Positions 52,863 to 64,000 of a stretch of DNA of 64,000 nucleotides are shown here, in pieces. Within the stretch, counting starts at the first letter, position 1; every line of letters starts with the position of its first letter. The notes under the pieces were generated by a model that saw only the letters and a program-made list of their open reading frames with translations, ran no database searches and was not told where the DNA came from. This stretch comes from Haemaphysalis longicornis. Taxonomy: Eukaryota > Arthropoda > Arachnida > Ixodida > Ixodidae. The DNA is taken from the NCBI GenBank assembly GCA_013339765.2, contig JABSTR010000945.1:1-64000 (forward strand). The letters run 5' to 3'. Made by a program: the position numbers and the translations under genes.

Positions 52863-54140
52863 GACATGGCGCGGATTGTGCCACTGCGGCCGCACGCCGC
52901 CAAAAAAAAAAAAAAAAAAACACTGGCGTGCGTCATCTGCTCCGTTTCAACCCGTTTCTCAACGGTGGTGTCAACAGAGATGCTATTAATCGCACTCACA
53001 TTGCAGTCGAGGCATTATTTTGCGTTCGGTGGGGTAGAGTTTGGAAAATCCAGCACACGTCATTTTTTAGCACGGACAAATACCGCCATCCCGCGGAGCG
53101 AAACGTAACCAGTGACGGCGCGCACACATGGTTGCCCGCATGCGTTCCACGCCAGTGAATACAACGTATACGTTTATATCATTACTAGTCGCATTTACTT
53201 AGTGCGCCAAAGGTCGTCGTAGGGCTTCGTTGTTTGTTTGCGCTTTGGGTCTTTGAAGGGCTTGACGGACAAAAAGATTGGACGCACTTTCAGCAAAGGT
53301 TTTGACGGCAGTTTTGATTTCGAAAAGCTTTCCTGCATCTCTCATTTTTAAAAAGTGGTGGAAAAGTTTTGAAATAAAACAGCCTCACCCCAGGAAATCA
53401 CTCTCCCCACATTGCCCCCTACTGCTCAGCAAACTCCAACCCGACTTTACATAATTTGGTCAACGTGCTGCATGTGCAGGCTCCTGATAGTTCATCGAAA
53501 TTTCTCTTCCCCGTGGTTGTTGTTGCAAACTTTTATTACGCCCGTTGATGTGGAAGCAGTCCCTCATTCCAGGAGCCCATGCTACAAGCGTGCTGTCTAA
53601 GCTGTGGAGACATAAGAGTTGCAGGGCATCAGGTTCTCCCACAGCTCGGGGAGAATAGTGGTGGGTGAAGGTAGAAGCCAGGGTTCGATTAATGGCACAC
53701 CCCAAAAATCATATGAATTGGGGTACCAGGCAGAGTACATGCGATGTAGCCAAGCCGGTCAAGGGTAGGGGTTGGTTTGAAGTATCCAGGGTACGACAGG
53801 CAGCTTGGCAGTCGGCGATCACTATTACTACGAGTTTTACTTGCGAGGGCAACAGCGGATTCTTCTGCAGTCCGGGTAGATGCATGTGGTATTGAGCGAG
53901 GGCACAGGTGTTTACAATGACGACTTACAATGACTTTTCCTTGGTGTTCACAATGACCAAGTGATGGAAGGGACTCTAGTAAGAGCTGGTATTTAGGAAA
54001 ACATTTGGGTTTGTGTCGTATATACGTTGCTGGACTTCGGTTGGGAGCATGTTTTTTGTACAGGAGGTAGATACGAATTGATCGATGCTATAGATGTGTG
54101 AAGAGTGAGCATTGACAGACACAGTTAAGTTTCAGTATTA
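52863..54140. other. Intergenic sequence, no gene
   Basis: An A-tract lies at 52903-52920. No domain-bearing frames. Confidence 0.35.
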
Positions 54141-54164
54141 TTGTTTATTTACACAGTTGCGGTG

Positions 54165-54371
54165 CTAGTAATCGCGGCCATATGCATCGAAGCTATCATC
54201 TTCCGGCGAGTGGTGGATGCTGTCCTCAGCATTGTACACTTCCACCAGCTCTTCGTCACAGACTCGAGGCAGTGGTGGCGGGATCTGCAGGTCGTATTGG
54301 GAAGGAGTGGCATACTCGTAGCCATTTCTCCAATTATCCATAATGGCTTCTATAGAATGCGGCCGCGGTGA
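54165..54371 (-). CDS. Possible small terminal exon or ORF, unknown function
   Basis: The minus frame reads MDNWRNGYEYATPSQYD then IPPPLPRVCDEELVEV and ends DAYGRDY-stop at 54165. AATAAA follows almost at once on the minus strand (about 54142-54147). The acidic, tyrosine-rich text looks less random than its neighbours, but the frame upstream runs into a T22 tract read as poly-lysine and no domain is known. It could equally be transposon or 3'UTR sequence. Confidence 0.25.
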   Translation of the reverse strand, partial: SPRPHSIEAIMDNWRNGYEYATPSQYDLQIPPPLPRVCDEELVEVYNAEDSIHHSPEDDSFDAYGRDY

Positions 54372-54903
54372 CCTCTCCCGAGCGAAGTGCCTTTTCAACT
54401 TTAGCATTGGCGGAGGTTTTTTTTTTTTTACGTGCCTGGTAGCGCTTAACGACAGCGTTTTTTTTTTTTTTTTTTTTTTTGCTAAAGCTGCTGCGTGAGC
54501 AGGAAACTTGGCGGTCGCCGCAAGGCACGCGCTGACGAGCGCTGGGCATTCTCTCACTCCTCGGAGTTTTTTGCCAGTTTTTATTCTTGCTAAAGCCACT
54601 GCACGTGTCGGGGATGCTCAGTGGCACGCGCTCACGAGTGTTCGCAGTTTCTTGCTATTTTTTCCTGCAACGGTGAACTTACGGCTTGTACAACAACTCC
54701 GCTGTTAAAAGTGGCAGCCTAGTAACCGTTTGAGTAAGACGATGATGCTGCCTGAAGAGATGCCTCAAAAATTTTCAAGACTGAGCAGTGGATGTCCGAT
54801 TGAAGTAGCAGTCGTCAAAAAGGCAGGGAGGTTCCGTGCTGTTTTAATGGCTTCATGGTCGAGACGATTCATAGCTTTAGCGTTGCCTTTGGTGAAAGTT
54901 AGG

Positions 54904-54990
54904 TGTGTTGTGATGTAGGCAGGGCCCAGTGGAGCATGCAAAGGCAAAGTTGGGTATGTTGTGATGTAGGTAAGGCCCAGTGGAGCATGC
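54904..54990. repeat. 51-bp imperfect tandem duplication
   Basis: ttgtgatgtaggcagggccc at 54908 and ttgtgatgtaggtaaggccc at 54959, both continuing agtggagcatgc. Confidence 0.8.
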
Positions 54991-54999
54991 CAGTGACTC

Positions 55000-57900
55000 T
55001 AGTGAAGGCAGTGGTAAGCTTGCAATGGTCTGATCATTTTGTGCATTGGCCTGATTAGGGACACCAAGTATAGACCCCTTTCCCTTTGATGCATGGCACA
55101 AGTGGTGCGAGCTGGCGGGGCCTATGCCCAGCTTGGTAACTGGATACCTGGAAGCTTCCTTTGTTTTTCCTGTGCTGCAACTCCGTTTCGTCCCTCCTGG
55201 CATGGAGTAAGAACAAGACAGGAGGTGGCCAGATAACGTCACAATAGCTCCGCCTAGGTTAACCCAGCAGCATCTGTCGCAAAAGAAACTGCGCAGCCGC
55301 CGTGATCCGCATTTCACTGCGCCTGCCCTGGAATGAATTGTGGGCACTGTCATTTTGTCCACCAGGTGCTGCTACCCTCTGCATCGCCGTTGCAGCTTAA
55401 AAGCTTTGTTGTCCGCACTGGTTTCCATTGTGACATCATCTGATCGCTTGCTCGCCGCAATGGGTTGTTTCGCGCCCTATATATATTCCTGCTCTGTGCC
55501 CTCTGGCCAATCGCCTTCCCTTTCCTAATGAGAACTTTACTATATTACTACCTCGAGCTGGCGCTGAAGAGCATCTTTCAAGTAAAGCAGTTATACATCT
55601 CGTCTTTTTACCAGTCCATTGATGGATGACGACGAGGCGTTCTTGTAGGCAGACATTCCAAGCAGCCACAGAGGACTGCAAGCAATACGGCGAGCAAAGC
55701 ACACGAGACGTTTCGTAAACAGAAACACTTTGTTTCAGACGATTTTTGGGGGGGAGTACACACGCACGAGGTGATATACAGGCGAAGGAGAGCGAGAGAG
55801 AGAGAAACGAGGAGAAGAGGAGATCGCTGTGTATTATAAATTAAACCAAGAGTTACAGGACCCTCTGTGTAGTTTTCAGCTCCGCCTGCCTCGACAGCGA
55901 AGCCATGTCTCTTGTCCCCCCCCAAAGGTGGCGTGCTTCCCTCTCGCAGAGGAAAGGGAGAGAAGAAATAACGAAAGCGGGCATCATATCACGCACACAC
56001 GCACGCACACCTCGTTGACCTCACCTCTGTAACCTCACCTGCCTGCTTACATATATTTATATATGTGTACATATGCATATATATACAAAGCATGTAGTGT
56101 TTGCTTCACCCCTGTCTCGATTAAAGTCTCACACCCCCAACACTCACCCCTCCCCATAGACAAAAAAAAAAAAAAGAACCGCGTAAATTAGAGCCTCTTA
56201 GTATGAAGTGGCCAGTGCACTCCAAACCCCACATACACCCCCTGCCTACGAAGGGACGGGCCCTAACCGAAAGCGCCAGTCACCACTGTTTTGAGAGCGT
56301 CGGTAACACAACCAGGGGAACAGCGTGACTGGCCGCGGGCGGCTGTCGGGCCACACGCAACACACGTGACACCAAGACAAAATGGCGCGGTAGTCACGTG
56401 ACTCGACTGTGGGCCCAACGTTTCCGCGACGCTTGCTGGGCAGTCACGTCAGCAACTGAAACTCCTGACACGCACGCACGCGTGCGAAAAGGCGAACAGA
56501 ACGGGTGAAAAACAAATTTGGCTAGCGATGTCGACAGAAAAGTTCCAACATTCACTCACACGTGCAAAAACCTCCCCGTCCTCCCGCTGTGATATGAACA
56601 CGACGCAAGGGGCTCTCGAGATGTTTAACATGCGCGAAAGAGAGAAAAAAAAAAAAAAACAGACACGGCGTGTTGTGAATGTAGGGGGGGGGCATAGTCA
56701 CGTGAGAAAATGACAGCTCGGGTGAGAAGAAAGCCAAGAGTGACGGGAAACAAAAAGGAAAACACATCCAGTGAAAGCCTTCGAAAAAATGCAACATTGC
56801 GGCAGAGAAGTCTCCTCTAAATTTTTTTTTCTTTTACACACCTTCCAAAAAATCTGCATCACTCCTACATATACATATATTATGTACACACGCACACAAT
56901 CTATCCCCCGAAACCAAGTCAGGTCGCATTCACACACAATAATCACTCGTATGAGCTCAAACACGCATGCACACAACACAATCGCTCGTCAAGTCACGCA
57001 CGTTCCGTTCACGACATTTACTCAGTATCAGTTGCTCACTCTCTACAGATTCTCCTACAGAGAGATAGGAGAATTAAAAAAAAAAAAAAGACGAAAAAAA
57101 AAAAAAAAAAAACACCCTCCCAGAAATAGTCTGTCCAGCGAGTGGTCGGTTAAGCGGCGCAAAGCCCGCTCCCTGCGCCTGCCCACTGTAGGTTCCGCTT
57201 ACATTTTTCCCCCTCCACATGTCAGCGAGTGTTCCACATATAAAAACAAAGCAGCGTCACGAATGAAATTTCACGCATCACGTTTGGTGAACGTTAAACC
57301 GTCACCGAAACCTCTAGTTTCCAAATTCAGAGTCCTAAATCACAATCTTGCTGTACTGCTGGCGAAATAAACGTAACTGCGACTAATTAAATACAAAAAC
57401 ACTCGCAAACCGCCGCGGCCCTCTCGCATCTCATTACGCCATCTTACCAAAACACCATCTCACATAAACCAGAGAAAGTTCCCGCAGACACTCTAGTCCT
57501 CCTCTAGACAACCACAACATTCCAACAACCAGCCGACGCTTTGCGCAAAGTAGAATTGAGACGTTCCAAAAAAAAAAAAAAAAGTTTTTTGCATGACAGC
57601 AGCCAGCGACGAACAAGAAATTTCTTTGAAATCCAATGAGACACGAATCTCAAAACCCCCAATACAGGTCTCGCAGAGAGAATAAAAAAAAAAAAAAAAA
57701 AAAAAAACACAGGGGAAGGGGAAAAAAAGACACTGCTATATAAACAGTTGCTGACAAACGTTGTATGCCTCCACCGACAATACTAAGCAAGCTTCCACCA
57801 ACTTACTGGATGATGTGCTGCCAAACTCTACTACGCACCCGCTTTAGTCGTTTTGCTACTGCCCGCCCGCGCACGGAAGGTACACACACACACCCACCCA

Positions 57901-58324
57901 CCGACGTTCTGCCGCAACATTAGTAGCCGGCCAAAGCCCACGTGGCGCTCAAACCCTTCGTCCGCGCCGCTCGCCACTCGTCCGTACCACAAGACACCAA
58001 AACTTCCAGGTCGCGCTGTGAACCAACAACCAAGCGCCCCACCCTCGTAACTGGAGCGAGCGTCCGCCAGCAACTTGCAGCCTAGTCAACTCCCCAGCAT
58101 CTCCCATTGGCTGAAGACGTGTCTTCCGTTAAAAAAAAAAAAACACCAACAAAGAAAAAATAGTTCTGAAGACGCAAAGAAGGGTTGTTGTCCACCACCC
58201 CTAATAAAAAAAATTAGGAAAAAGAAAAGACTGCTTTATACCACCGTGGCTCATGTTTTCCATTTCTTGGCGAAATGTGCCCCCTGCCCCAAAACCCCCC
58301 GCCGTGTCTGGCCCCGACTTGGTA

Positions 58325-58368
<44 letters not shown>

Positions 58369-59748
58369 AGAGAGAGAAAAACCGCAGCAGCACGGTGTAC
58401 CTGGATGCAGACGCAAAACTCTCGCAATCAGCCAATGCCACTGGCTCCCCGCCCCAGGTTTTCTATCATCGAGAAAATGAGAGGGAAGGGGGAAAAAAAA
58501 AAAGAAAAGAAATGTGCCGCACACGCAAAAATACAGCCCACCACCCTCCCCCAGTTTCATCTTCTTCAACAAAACCAGGGATAAACGGAGCAAAATTAAA
58601 GCACGTTCCCAAGAAGCGCTTCCAGACGGAAAATTCAACGACCAGCGACAAAGCGGAGCCACCGTTTTCCTTTTTTTTTTTTTTCTGTGCGACAGAGTGG
58701 GGAACAAAGTACGACCGCCGCACCACACTGCAATCTCTTCCCTCCACGAGCCGAGAGAAGAGTGCAGAGACAGTTCCAGCCAGGTAGCAGCACAGCCCCC
58801 CCCCTCGCCGCACACAGCGTCGCACACCTCGTTTCCGTGGCAACGCAGCAGTGCTCTAGGTGTGGGGGAAGGATGAAGGGAGGAACACTTGGCAGAGGTG
58901 GGGGAGGGAACAAAAATACGTGCCGCAGTGCGGGCGAAACAAGTCGGCCTGCTGCCACGGTGAAGCCAGTCTCGCCTCTGGCAGCCGAGAACGCATCAAT
59001 CAATGCAGTTTCCGCCACGTTTGGTTCAGCAGCAGTTTTTAAAAGACTGGCCCTTCGTTCGAATTTCTTTTTTTCTTGGTGGGAGAAAGCTGAATCGAGT
59101 GCAATCTGTTGCACGGAGAGACTGGTCCCAAGTTGAGAGGAATAAAGAAGCGTCGCGTAAACAATCGGCAAGCGAATGACTGTAACAAAGATGAAGTTAC
59201 CCGGGCAGCTGCTAAGCTGAACCTTCCGAAGCCACGCGCACACGTGGCTTGCAGCCATTTCCTCGTTGCCGCCAGAAGCCGCAGGCAACACCGTGTCCCG
59301 CACGCAGCCGCCACCACACACCCCAAGTAAACACAAAAACCTTAGATTGAGAGGAGGGGAAAAAAAAAAAAAAACCCTCTCATCACAGGGCACGCACGCA
59401 CTTTTGTTGGTCACCACGGATACAGGGCGTCAGTCGGGTTTCACAGGTAAGGGAAGGCGCATAGAAAGGGGTGGGCACAACGGCAGAGGCGACAACTCGG
59501 CGGGGAGGGGGGGAGTGTCTTTCCCAGAAGAGGCGGCGCAAGTCACTGCCCACTGGCGCTGTTGTAGTCGTGCCAATCCCTTCAACTCTTCTGGTGGTCG
59601 GCGGCGGTCACGGTGGCTGGCGCCGCCTCCCGCGGCCCCTGGCAGCTGTGCCGGCGGCGGTCTTCTTCTTGGGCTGCGGCTTCGGCTTGGCTCGGCCGCG
59701 TGCGCGCTGCAGCGGCGGCGGCGGCGGGGGTGGTGGGGGGGCCCCCGG
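55000..59748. other. Homopolymer-rich stretch, possible long minus-strand 3'UTR
   Basis: Holds many A-tracts on the plus strand: 56162, 56645, 57078, 57095, 57569, 57684, 58131, about 58325-58365 (about 41 A), 58495 and 59361, with only a few T-tracts (58671). (ga)n lies near 55793 and tata-type runs at 56050-56090. Open frames here are lysine or phenylalanine runs from these tracts. If the minus-strand exon at 59749 is real, this may be its U-rich 3'UTR. Confidence 0.4.
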
Positions 59749-59859
59749 TTATTGCATGAAGTAGTCCGGGGGCTCGGCAGGCGTGTCCTTCTCGAACCTC
59801 TTGGCCTCTTCCTGCATGCTCTCCTTGATCTTCAGTATTGCTGCTGACTCCGTCTGATC
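59749..59859 (-). CDS. Probable terminal coding exon of an unidentified gene
   Basis: The minus frame starting at 59859 reads DQTESAAILKIKESMQEEAK then RFEKDTPAEPPDYFMQ and a stop (TTA on the plus strand at 59749-59751). It follows a cag acceptor at 59860-59862, and the first AG after a long pyrimidine tract (59895-59930 as read on the minus strand) is this one. The charged helical text and strongly codon-like third positions look like real coding sequence. I do not recognise the protein. Upstream exons would lie at higher coordinates, probably beyond the window; none could be supported here. Confidence 0.5.
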   Translation of the reverse strand, partial: DQTESAAILKIKESMQEEAKRFEKDTPAEPPDYFMQ

Positions 59860-59937
59860 CTGCGACAGTCGCCCACGCAGCACGAAGGCCCCCACCAGAG
59901 GGGGAGGGGAGGAGGAAAGTGAGGGAGGAGGGAGGGA

Positions 59938-59960
59938 GGAAGGAAGGAAGGAAGGAAGAG
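59938..59960. repeat. (GGAA)n microsatellite
   Basis: About five ggaa units in a purine-rich stretch, within the presumed intron next to the minus-strand exon. Confidence 0.8.
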
Positions 59961-60179
59961 AGAGCGACGAGATCAGTACTCACGCGGCGACACACCTCGA
60001 AAAAGAATAGACACAAACACGCAGCCTGGCTTGCAACAAACCGCGGTTACACATGCCTCCAACGCCGCCCGCAGAAGCAGCTTCACCCCCTACGTGCCTG
60101 CAACCACAATTCTCTCCTCTCGCGGTAGTAATAAACCGGTGAACGCGAGCGAGTGCAAGTGCTGGCCAATCACTTCAGA

Positions 60180-60339
60180 CAGTAGACTCCGGTTAAGACG
60201 AACTCCATGGTTGAGGTGAACAACGCTTTCGCTCTCTTGTGACGTCCGCAATGCAAAAAGCCTCCGCTTATGATGAATTTCCGATAACACGAACAAATTT
60301 TCGCGGCACCTTCCAGTCAGTCTTATTGGGAGTCCACTG
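60180..60339. mobile_element. Small Tigger-like MITE
   Basis: CAGTAGACTCC and GGAGTCCACTG form inverted ends 160 bp apart. TA follows on the right (60340-60341) and a mutated GA precedes on the left. Confidence 0.55.
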
Positions 60340-60551
60340 TACTTGATGTTCGGGGCACACCCTACGTATCCTACAAATTGGTGGCGTCCCAAAATGTAGT
60401 TTAGCATTCCAGTCTTTCAGCGCAGTTTTTGTTAGTTGGTGTTAATGGGGCCATGCAGACAAAATGCAAATTTTCTTCATTCGAAAGATTGCCTCGTTAG
60501 AATGGCACTGACACCACTTGTAACGCAAACTTCACTGAAATAAGCTATATA

Positions 60552-60720
60552 CAGTAAAACCTCGCTACAAGAGACACTTGGTTATAAGAGACACTTTAAT
60601 TGAGACTGTTTGGTTAGTTTTCGTACGTTTGCCATGTTAGCAACGTCGCATACAAGAGACGTCGGTTACAAGAGACACGTTTTTTGGTTCCCTTGAGTCT
60701 CTTGTAATGAGGTCTTACTG
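60552..60720. mobile_element. 169-bp TA-flanked MITE (Tc1/mariner-Tigger type)
   Basis: CAGTAAAACCTCGCTACAAG and the inverse end CTCTTGTAATGAGGTCTTACTG, flanked by TA at 60550-60551 and 60721-60722. Internal acaagagac units repeat. Non-coding. Confidence 0.88.
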
Positions 60721-60722
60721 TA

Positions 60723-63700
60723 ATTAGAAAAAAAAAAAAAAGAGAATGGCAATTGACCCACTAGCTCATTTCCTGCAATAGAAGCTATGACGTATTACTG
60801 AGAGCTTCGCGATTGGCTGACGCTGGCAAAAGCAAGCGCAAGTTAGGCAGGGCTTACAATAAGCTTGCAGGTTGAGCTATTTACGCTAAAATGTAACGCA
60901 CATTCTTTTTATAGCAGAACAAATGGTGGGGTAAAGGGTGGAAGTTAGGGGTGCACACGTAAATATCGAAGCCCCAGTGCATAGTACTACACTATGCTTG
61001 TCAGCTCTGCACACCGTGCAGCTCATTGCCTTCTGTCTTGCCTTGCCTTGCCTTGAGCATACCCAATATTTCATGAAGCGATTACTATCTAGCATTACAA
61101 AAATTATCCAAGCGTAAATCCGGTCAAAAACAACGCAGGGGCGGACAGGCACCTGAGCGGTACTGTGGCGCCATCTAAGAGGACTAATGGTAAAGAACGC
61201 GTTCTGCCATTCGCTGCAGCCCTAGTCAACCTACCTACCTTCACTTACGGAATTTCCCTGTATGCGTCATCGCACACATCATAAACCACACGATTTAGCA
61301 GGAAAACTGAAATTCTAACTGTTTAATTTCTCACTGAATGAAGCATTGTTTGGTGCCGGACAAGCGCTGGGGGCATTACAAAACACCAAACCTTTAGAAC
61401 AAAACAAGCTTGTACTTTGCACGGCCCCTTTAAGTGCAACGACCTAAAAAGATGGACTGAATAGAAAAACTTCCGCAAGGCAAGTGGCAAGCAACAGCAT
61501 CTCCCCTCGACCTGGTTCAAGCGACCACACGCAAACATCGCGAAGCTATGCCCAGTACGGAGGCAACCTTGGACCATCCTCTTGCTCACACACGCCGGCC
61601 AATTCCTTCAGATTCACGGAGGACCACAAAAAACACCCATGCCCACTGTGCCATCACAGCTAGATTGCACTTTTATAATGCCAGGCACAAAAAGCTCCAC
61701 AGAGGCTTGCCCCCGATACTACACGCAACACCAGGTTTCACATTGTCTGAAAACAAGGGAAGAAGGCTACCCAGTACAACAGGTACAGCCAATTCGGGAA
61801 TTGGAGAACTTGGAGTACTCCTAACGACAACATGCCCTCAAAGTAAGAGTGGCAGCTACCGAACGTTGACTACCTTGCCTAGTGCCCGTGTTTGTACACC
61901 CTTCCCTGTATTGGTGCGAGGAGTTCAGCCTACGATAAACAATTACAATTTAACCTGAACATACGAGCGAACACGAAAGGCAAAGCCACTTTGTCGACCC
62001 TTTGCCGACACACTGAACAGGGGGTGTGACCAACTTGTGCTATCTGGTATGCCCGGCAACCTTTCGAACGACTGCTTTTTTAAGTACTTTTCCGCAGTTT
62101 ATTGCATTCAAGCACGCACAAAGTAAGACAAAAAAACGTGATAATGCCCAGCATCTACTGGTATGCTGAGAATGCTGACACTCGGACGATTACAACCCAG
62201 TCATTGCAAATGCCTGCGACTTAACGACCACACACATGCCTTTACTTGAGCCTTAAGACACAGTAAAACCCTCAGCCAAAAAAGCAAGGCACAACTTGGA
62301 TCTATTTTTGTTTTTGTCTTCTATACTATGCGCAGTTCTCCAGGGAGCTTTCCATACTTTGGGACTCCAATGAGGAGCATTGAATACTGTTGAAAGATAA
62401 CACGGCCCACCTACCACCTACCCTGAAGGCATTGCCGCAAGCAAACCGCACCTGTTCACAAATCCCATTCACTGCAAACACACTGGGTACACCACAGCAC
62501 CGAGACCGCCGCAGAATCGTGGCGGTCACGATCCGAGGACAATGCCAGGAAACAGGAGTGTACGCGTGTGACGTGTGGCGTGGTGAACAGTGACCGAGAG
62601 GACCGTGTGTGTGCCCCTCTGCAGTTGTGAGTTCTTGCACACACACGCACACCAAACACACACGCAAATCATTTCATCAGTGCTGAGACTAAACCCCGAG
62701 GGGGAACTGCTCCCCGGAGACCAGGGGGCCGGCCGCATAAGAAGTTGGGTCAAAAATGAAACAGAACGGTGAAACGGCCAGAAGAAGAAGCCAATGGCAC
62801 ACCGAACCAAGGAGTGGTGCACGCCAAAGCAACTGCTGCCTTGCACAAACAGAAACCTCTTTCAAAACGGAAAACGGGCCGGGTACCCGAGATGAAAAAA
62901 TGAAAGAAAAGCGTGTGCTTCCAGCCTTGTGAGCACAGGGGAAGCAAAACCTCCAGTAATCCTCATCTGGGACACTCAGCTCGCCAACGAGGATGTCTGT
63001 CCGTTTTGTGAGCGGCTGAATTCGCTTTGCTCCTGCAGCGTTTCTCGCAACAACTGCACGCATCATTAGAATCTAGATTTTGAAAGGAGTGGACCAGAAC
63101 GACGCTTTTTTCAGTCGCAAACCCACGGCTACGTGCCTGGCCAGTTCATTCTAACTGTAAAAACATTTTGTATTAATAGGCAGTGCAGATAAACGCGTGC
63201 TTTTTGAATGCCGTGGCGAGACCCAGTGGTACACTCCCTTTTCCTTACACATACGGGGATCACATCAGTACAGAGAACTTTGAGAATTGAAACTGCGAGT
63301 ATTTTCGAAAAACCAACAGGTTGAACAGCGAAAGCCGCTAAGGGAATCAGGGCCAGATACCTGTCCCCTTCGCTACTTCTTTTAAGGGCGGCGAATTCGA
63401 ACAGTCCCTGGAATGATGTTGCTCTTCCTTCGACAAATATCAGGCTACGTTCTCAGCTGATTCTTCGCCGACTTCTACCAAGTTGCCTAATGGGTTAGTA
63501 CTTGGGAAAATCAGGTTGTTAGTCCTGCAGTTGCACACATGCTTGTTAGCCGGTTTCACCACCCTTTGAAGGTGACAACAGCCATCAAAATGCACCATTT
63601 CCAAATGGTTACTAAAGCCCGGCAGTGATAAAAGCATGCCTCAACGAACGAGGTTGCCAGAGAGAGGCACAAAATTACTTTTACAAGGCCAAGCATTCTT

Positions 63701-64000
63701 TTAATTACTCAATTCTGGCACTTTCGTTTCGATAAAGTAACTACATATTTAGAAAAAAATTGTTGAACTTAGCAATTCTGAACACCCTTGCAAGTGCGAT
63801 AACATCGTTCAGACATCCCTGTAGAACCTTTGCTTACTTAGACGGGTTCAGAACACTCCCAATCAGAGCTGCAATACTATGAAATCTCAAACTCTTGCTC
63901 TTCACTTTCATGTATCATCAGCAAGCATGGAAGAGGCACCCTCTGTCGTTAAAATTACAGCTTTGTTGACCCCTATTCAGTTCCCAAAAGCCATTACACT
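60723..64000. other. No supported gene
   Basis: A minus frame at 63066-62689 contains VGELSVPDEDYWRFCFPC, which has a coding look but no splice or domain support. Other frames are short. Ccttg repeats at 61037-61052. This stretch could be intron or UTR of the minus-strand gene. Confidence 0.35.

Noticed and set aside
58075..58584. Long open frame of 169 codons, lysine-rich
   Set aside because: Produced by A-tracts; no domain, start context or splice support.
58635..59417. Minus-strand frame of 260 codons
   Set aside because: Low-complexity composition, runs of Phe/Lys from homopolymers, no recognisable domain; probably UTR.
61548..61958. Plus-strand coding gene of 136 codons
   Set aside because: No domain, no homology I recognise, composition like flanking sequence.

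Overview
The window is animal nuclear DNA, most likely from a hard (ixodid) tick. It holds one well-resolved multi-exon gene spread over 33 kb, with introns and flanks packed with tRNA-headed SINEs tailed by CAAT/AATC repeats, CR1-like, I-like and RTE-like LINE fragments, Penelope-like elements (PLEs) with GIY-YIG endonuclease reading frames, and short terminal-inverted-repeat DNA elements. Most open reading frames here are chance or transposon frames. No prokaryotic features, rRNA genes, intact functional-looking tRNA genes or CRISPR arrays were seen. The tick assignment rests on repeat style and on the arthropod-like protein and was not tested by a search.

Main gene (+ strand, 5694-38987): a purple acid phosphatase of the tartrate-resistant type 5 family (ACP5/TRAP). 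Six coding exons (5694-5763, 19431-19705, 24065-24189, 31395-31601, 34501-34648, 38685-38987) join in phase into a 375-residue secreted or lysosomal metallophosphatase with a signal peptide, all seven expected metal ligands (D61, D99, Y102, N137, H235, H270, H272) and the conserved disulfide pair. Intron 2 appears to use a rare GC-AG splice pair. Intron 1 is 13.7 kb.

Intron 1 carries a layered transposon stack: a CR1-like LINE (about 14350-18352) was hit by a PLE (14743-16458) and by a 154-bp hairpin (14381-14534), each with an 11-bp target duplication. The PLE was then hit by a 936-bp TTAA-flanked element, and a 545-bp segment spanning all three was tandemly duplicated. Introns 2-5 hold a SINE with a perfect 16-bp target duplication inside one copy of a tandem duplication, LINE 3' ends, a PLE 3' half, a 1.3-kb palindrome of two head-to-head PLE copies, and a 79-bp x 4 tandem array.

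Downstream (39-64 kb) a 3'UTR with three diverged repeat units leads to a probable poly(A) signal at 40311. Then comes a run of three different TTAA-bounded inverted-repeat elements sharing boundary TTAAs (41248-47548), a 1-kb TA-flanked element nested in the third, a THAP-domain fragment, a Tigger/pogo transposase relic and another TTAA-bounded element. The interval 55-60 kb is a homopolymer-rich stretch ending at a probable minus-strand terminal coding exon (59749-59859) of an unrecognised gene. The last 4 kb show two small TA-flanked MITEs and no gene I can support.
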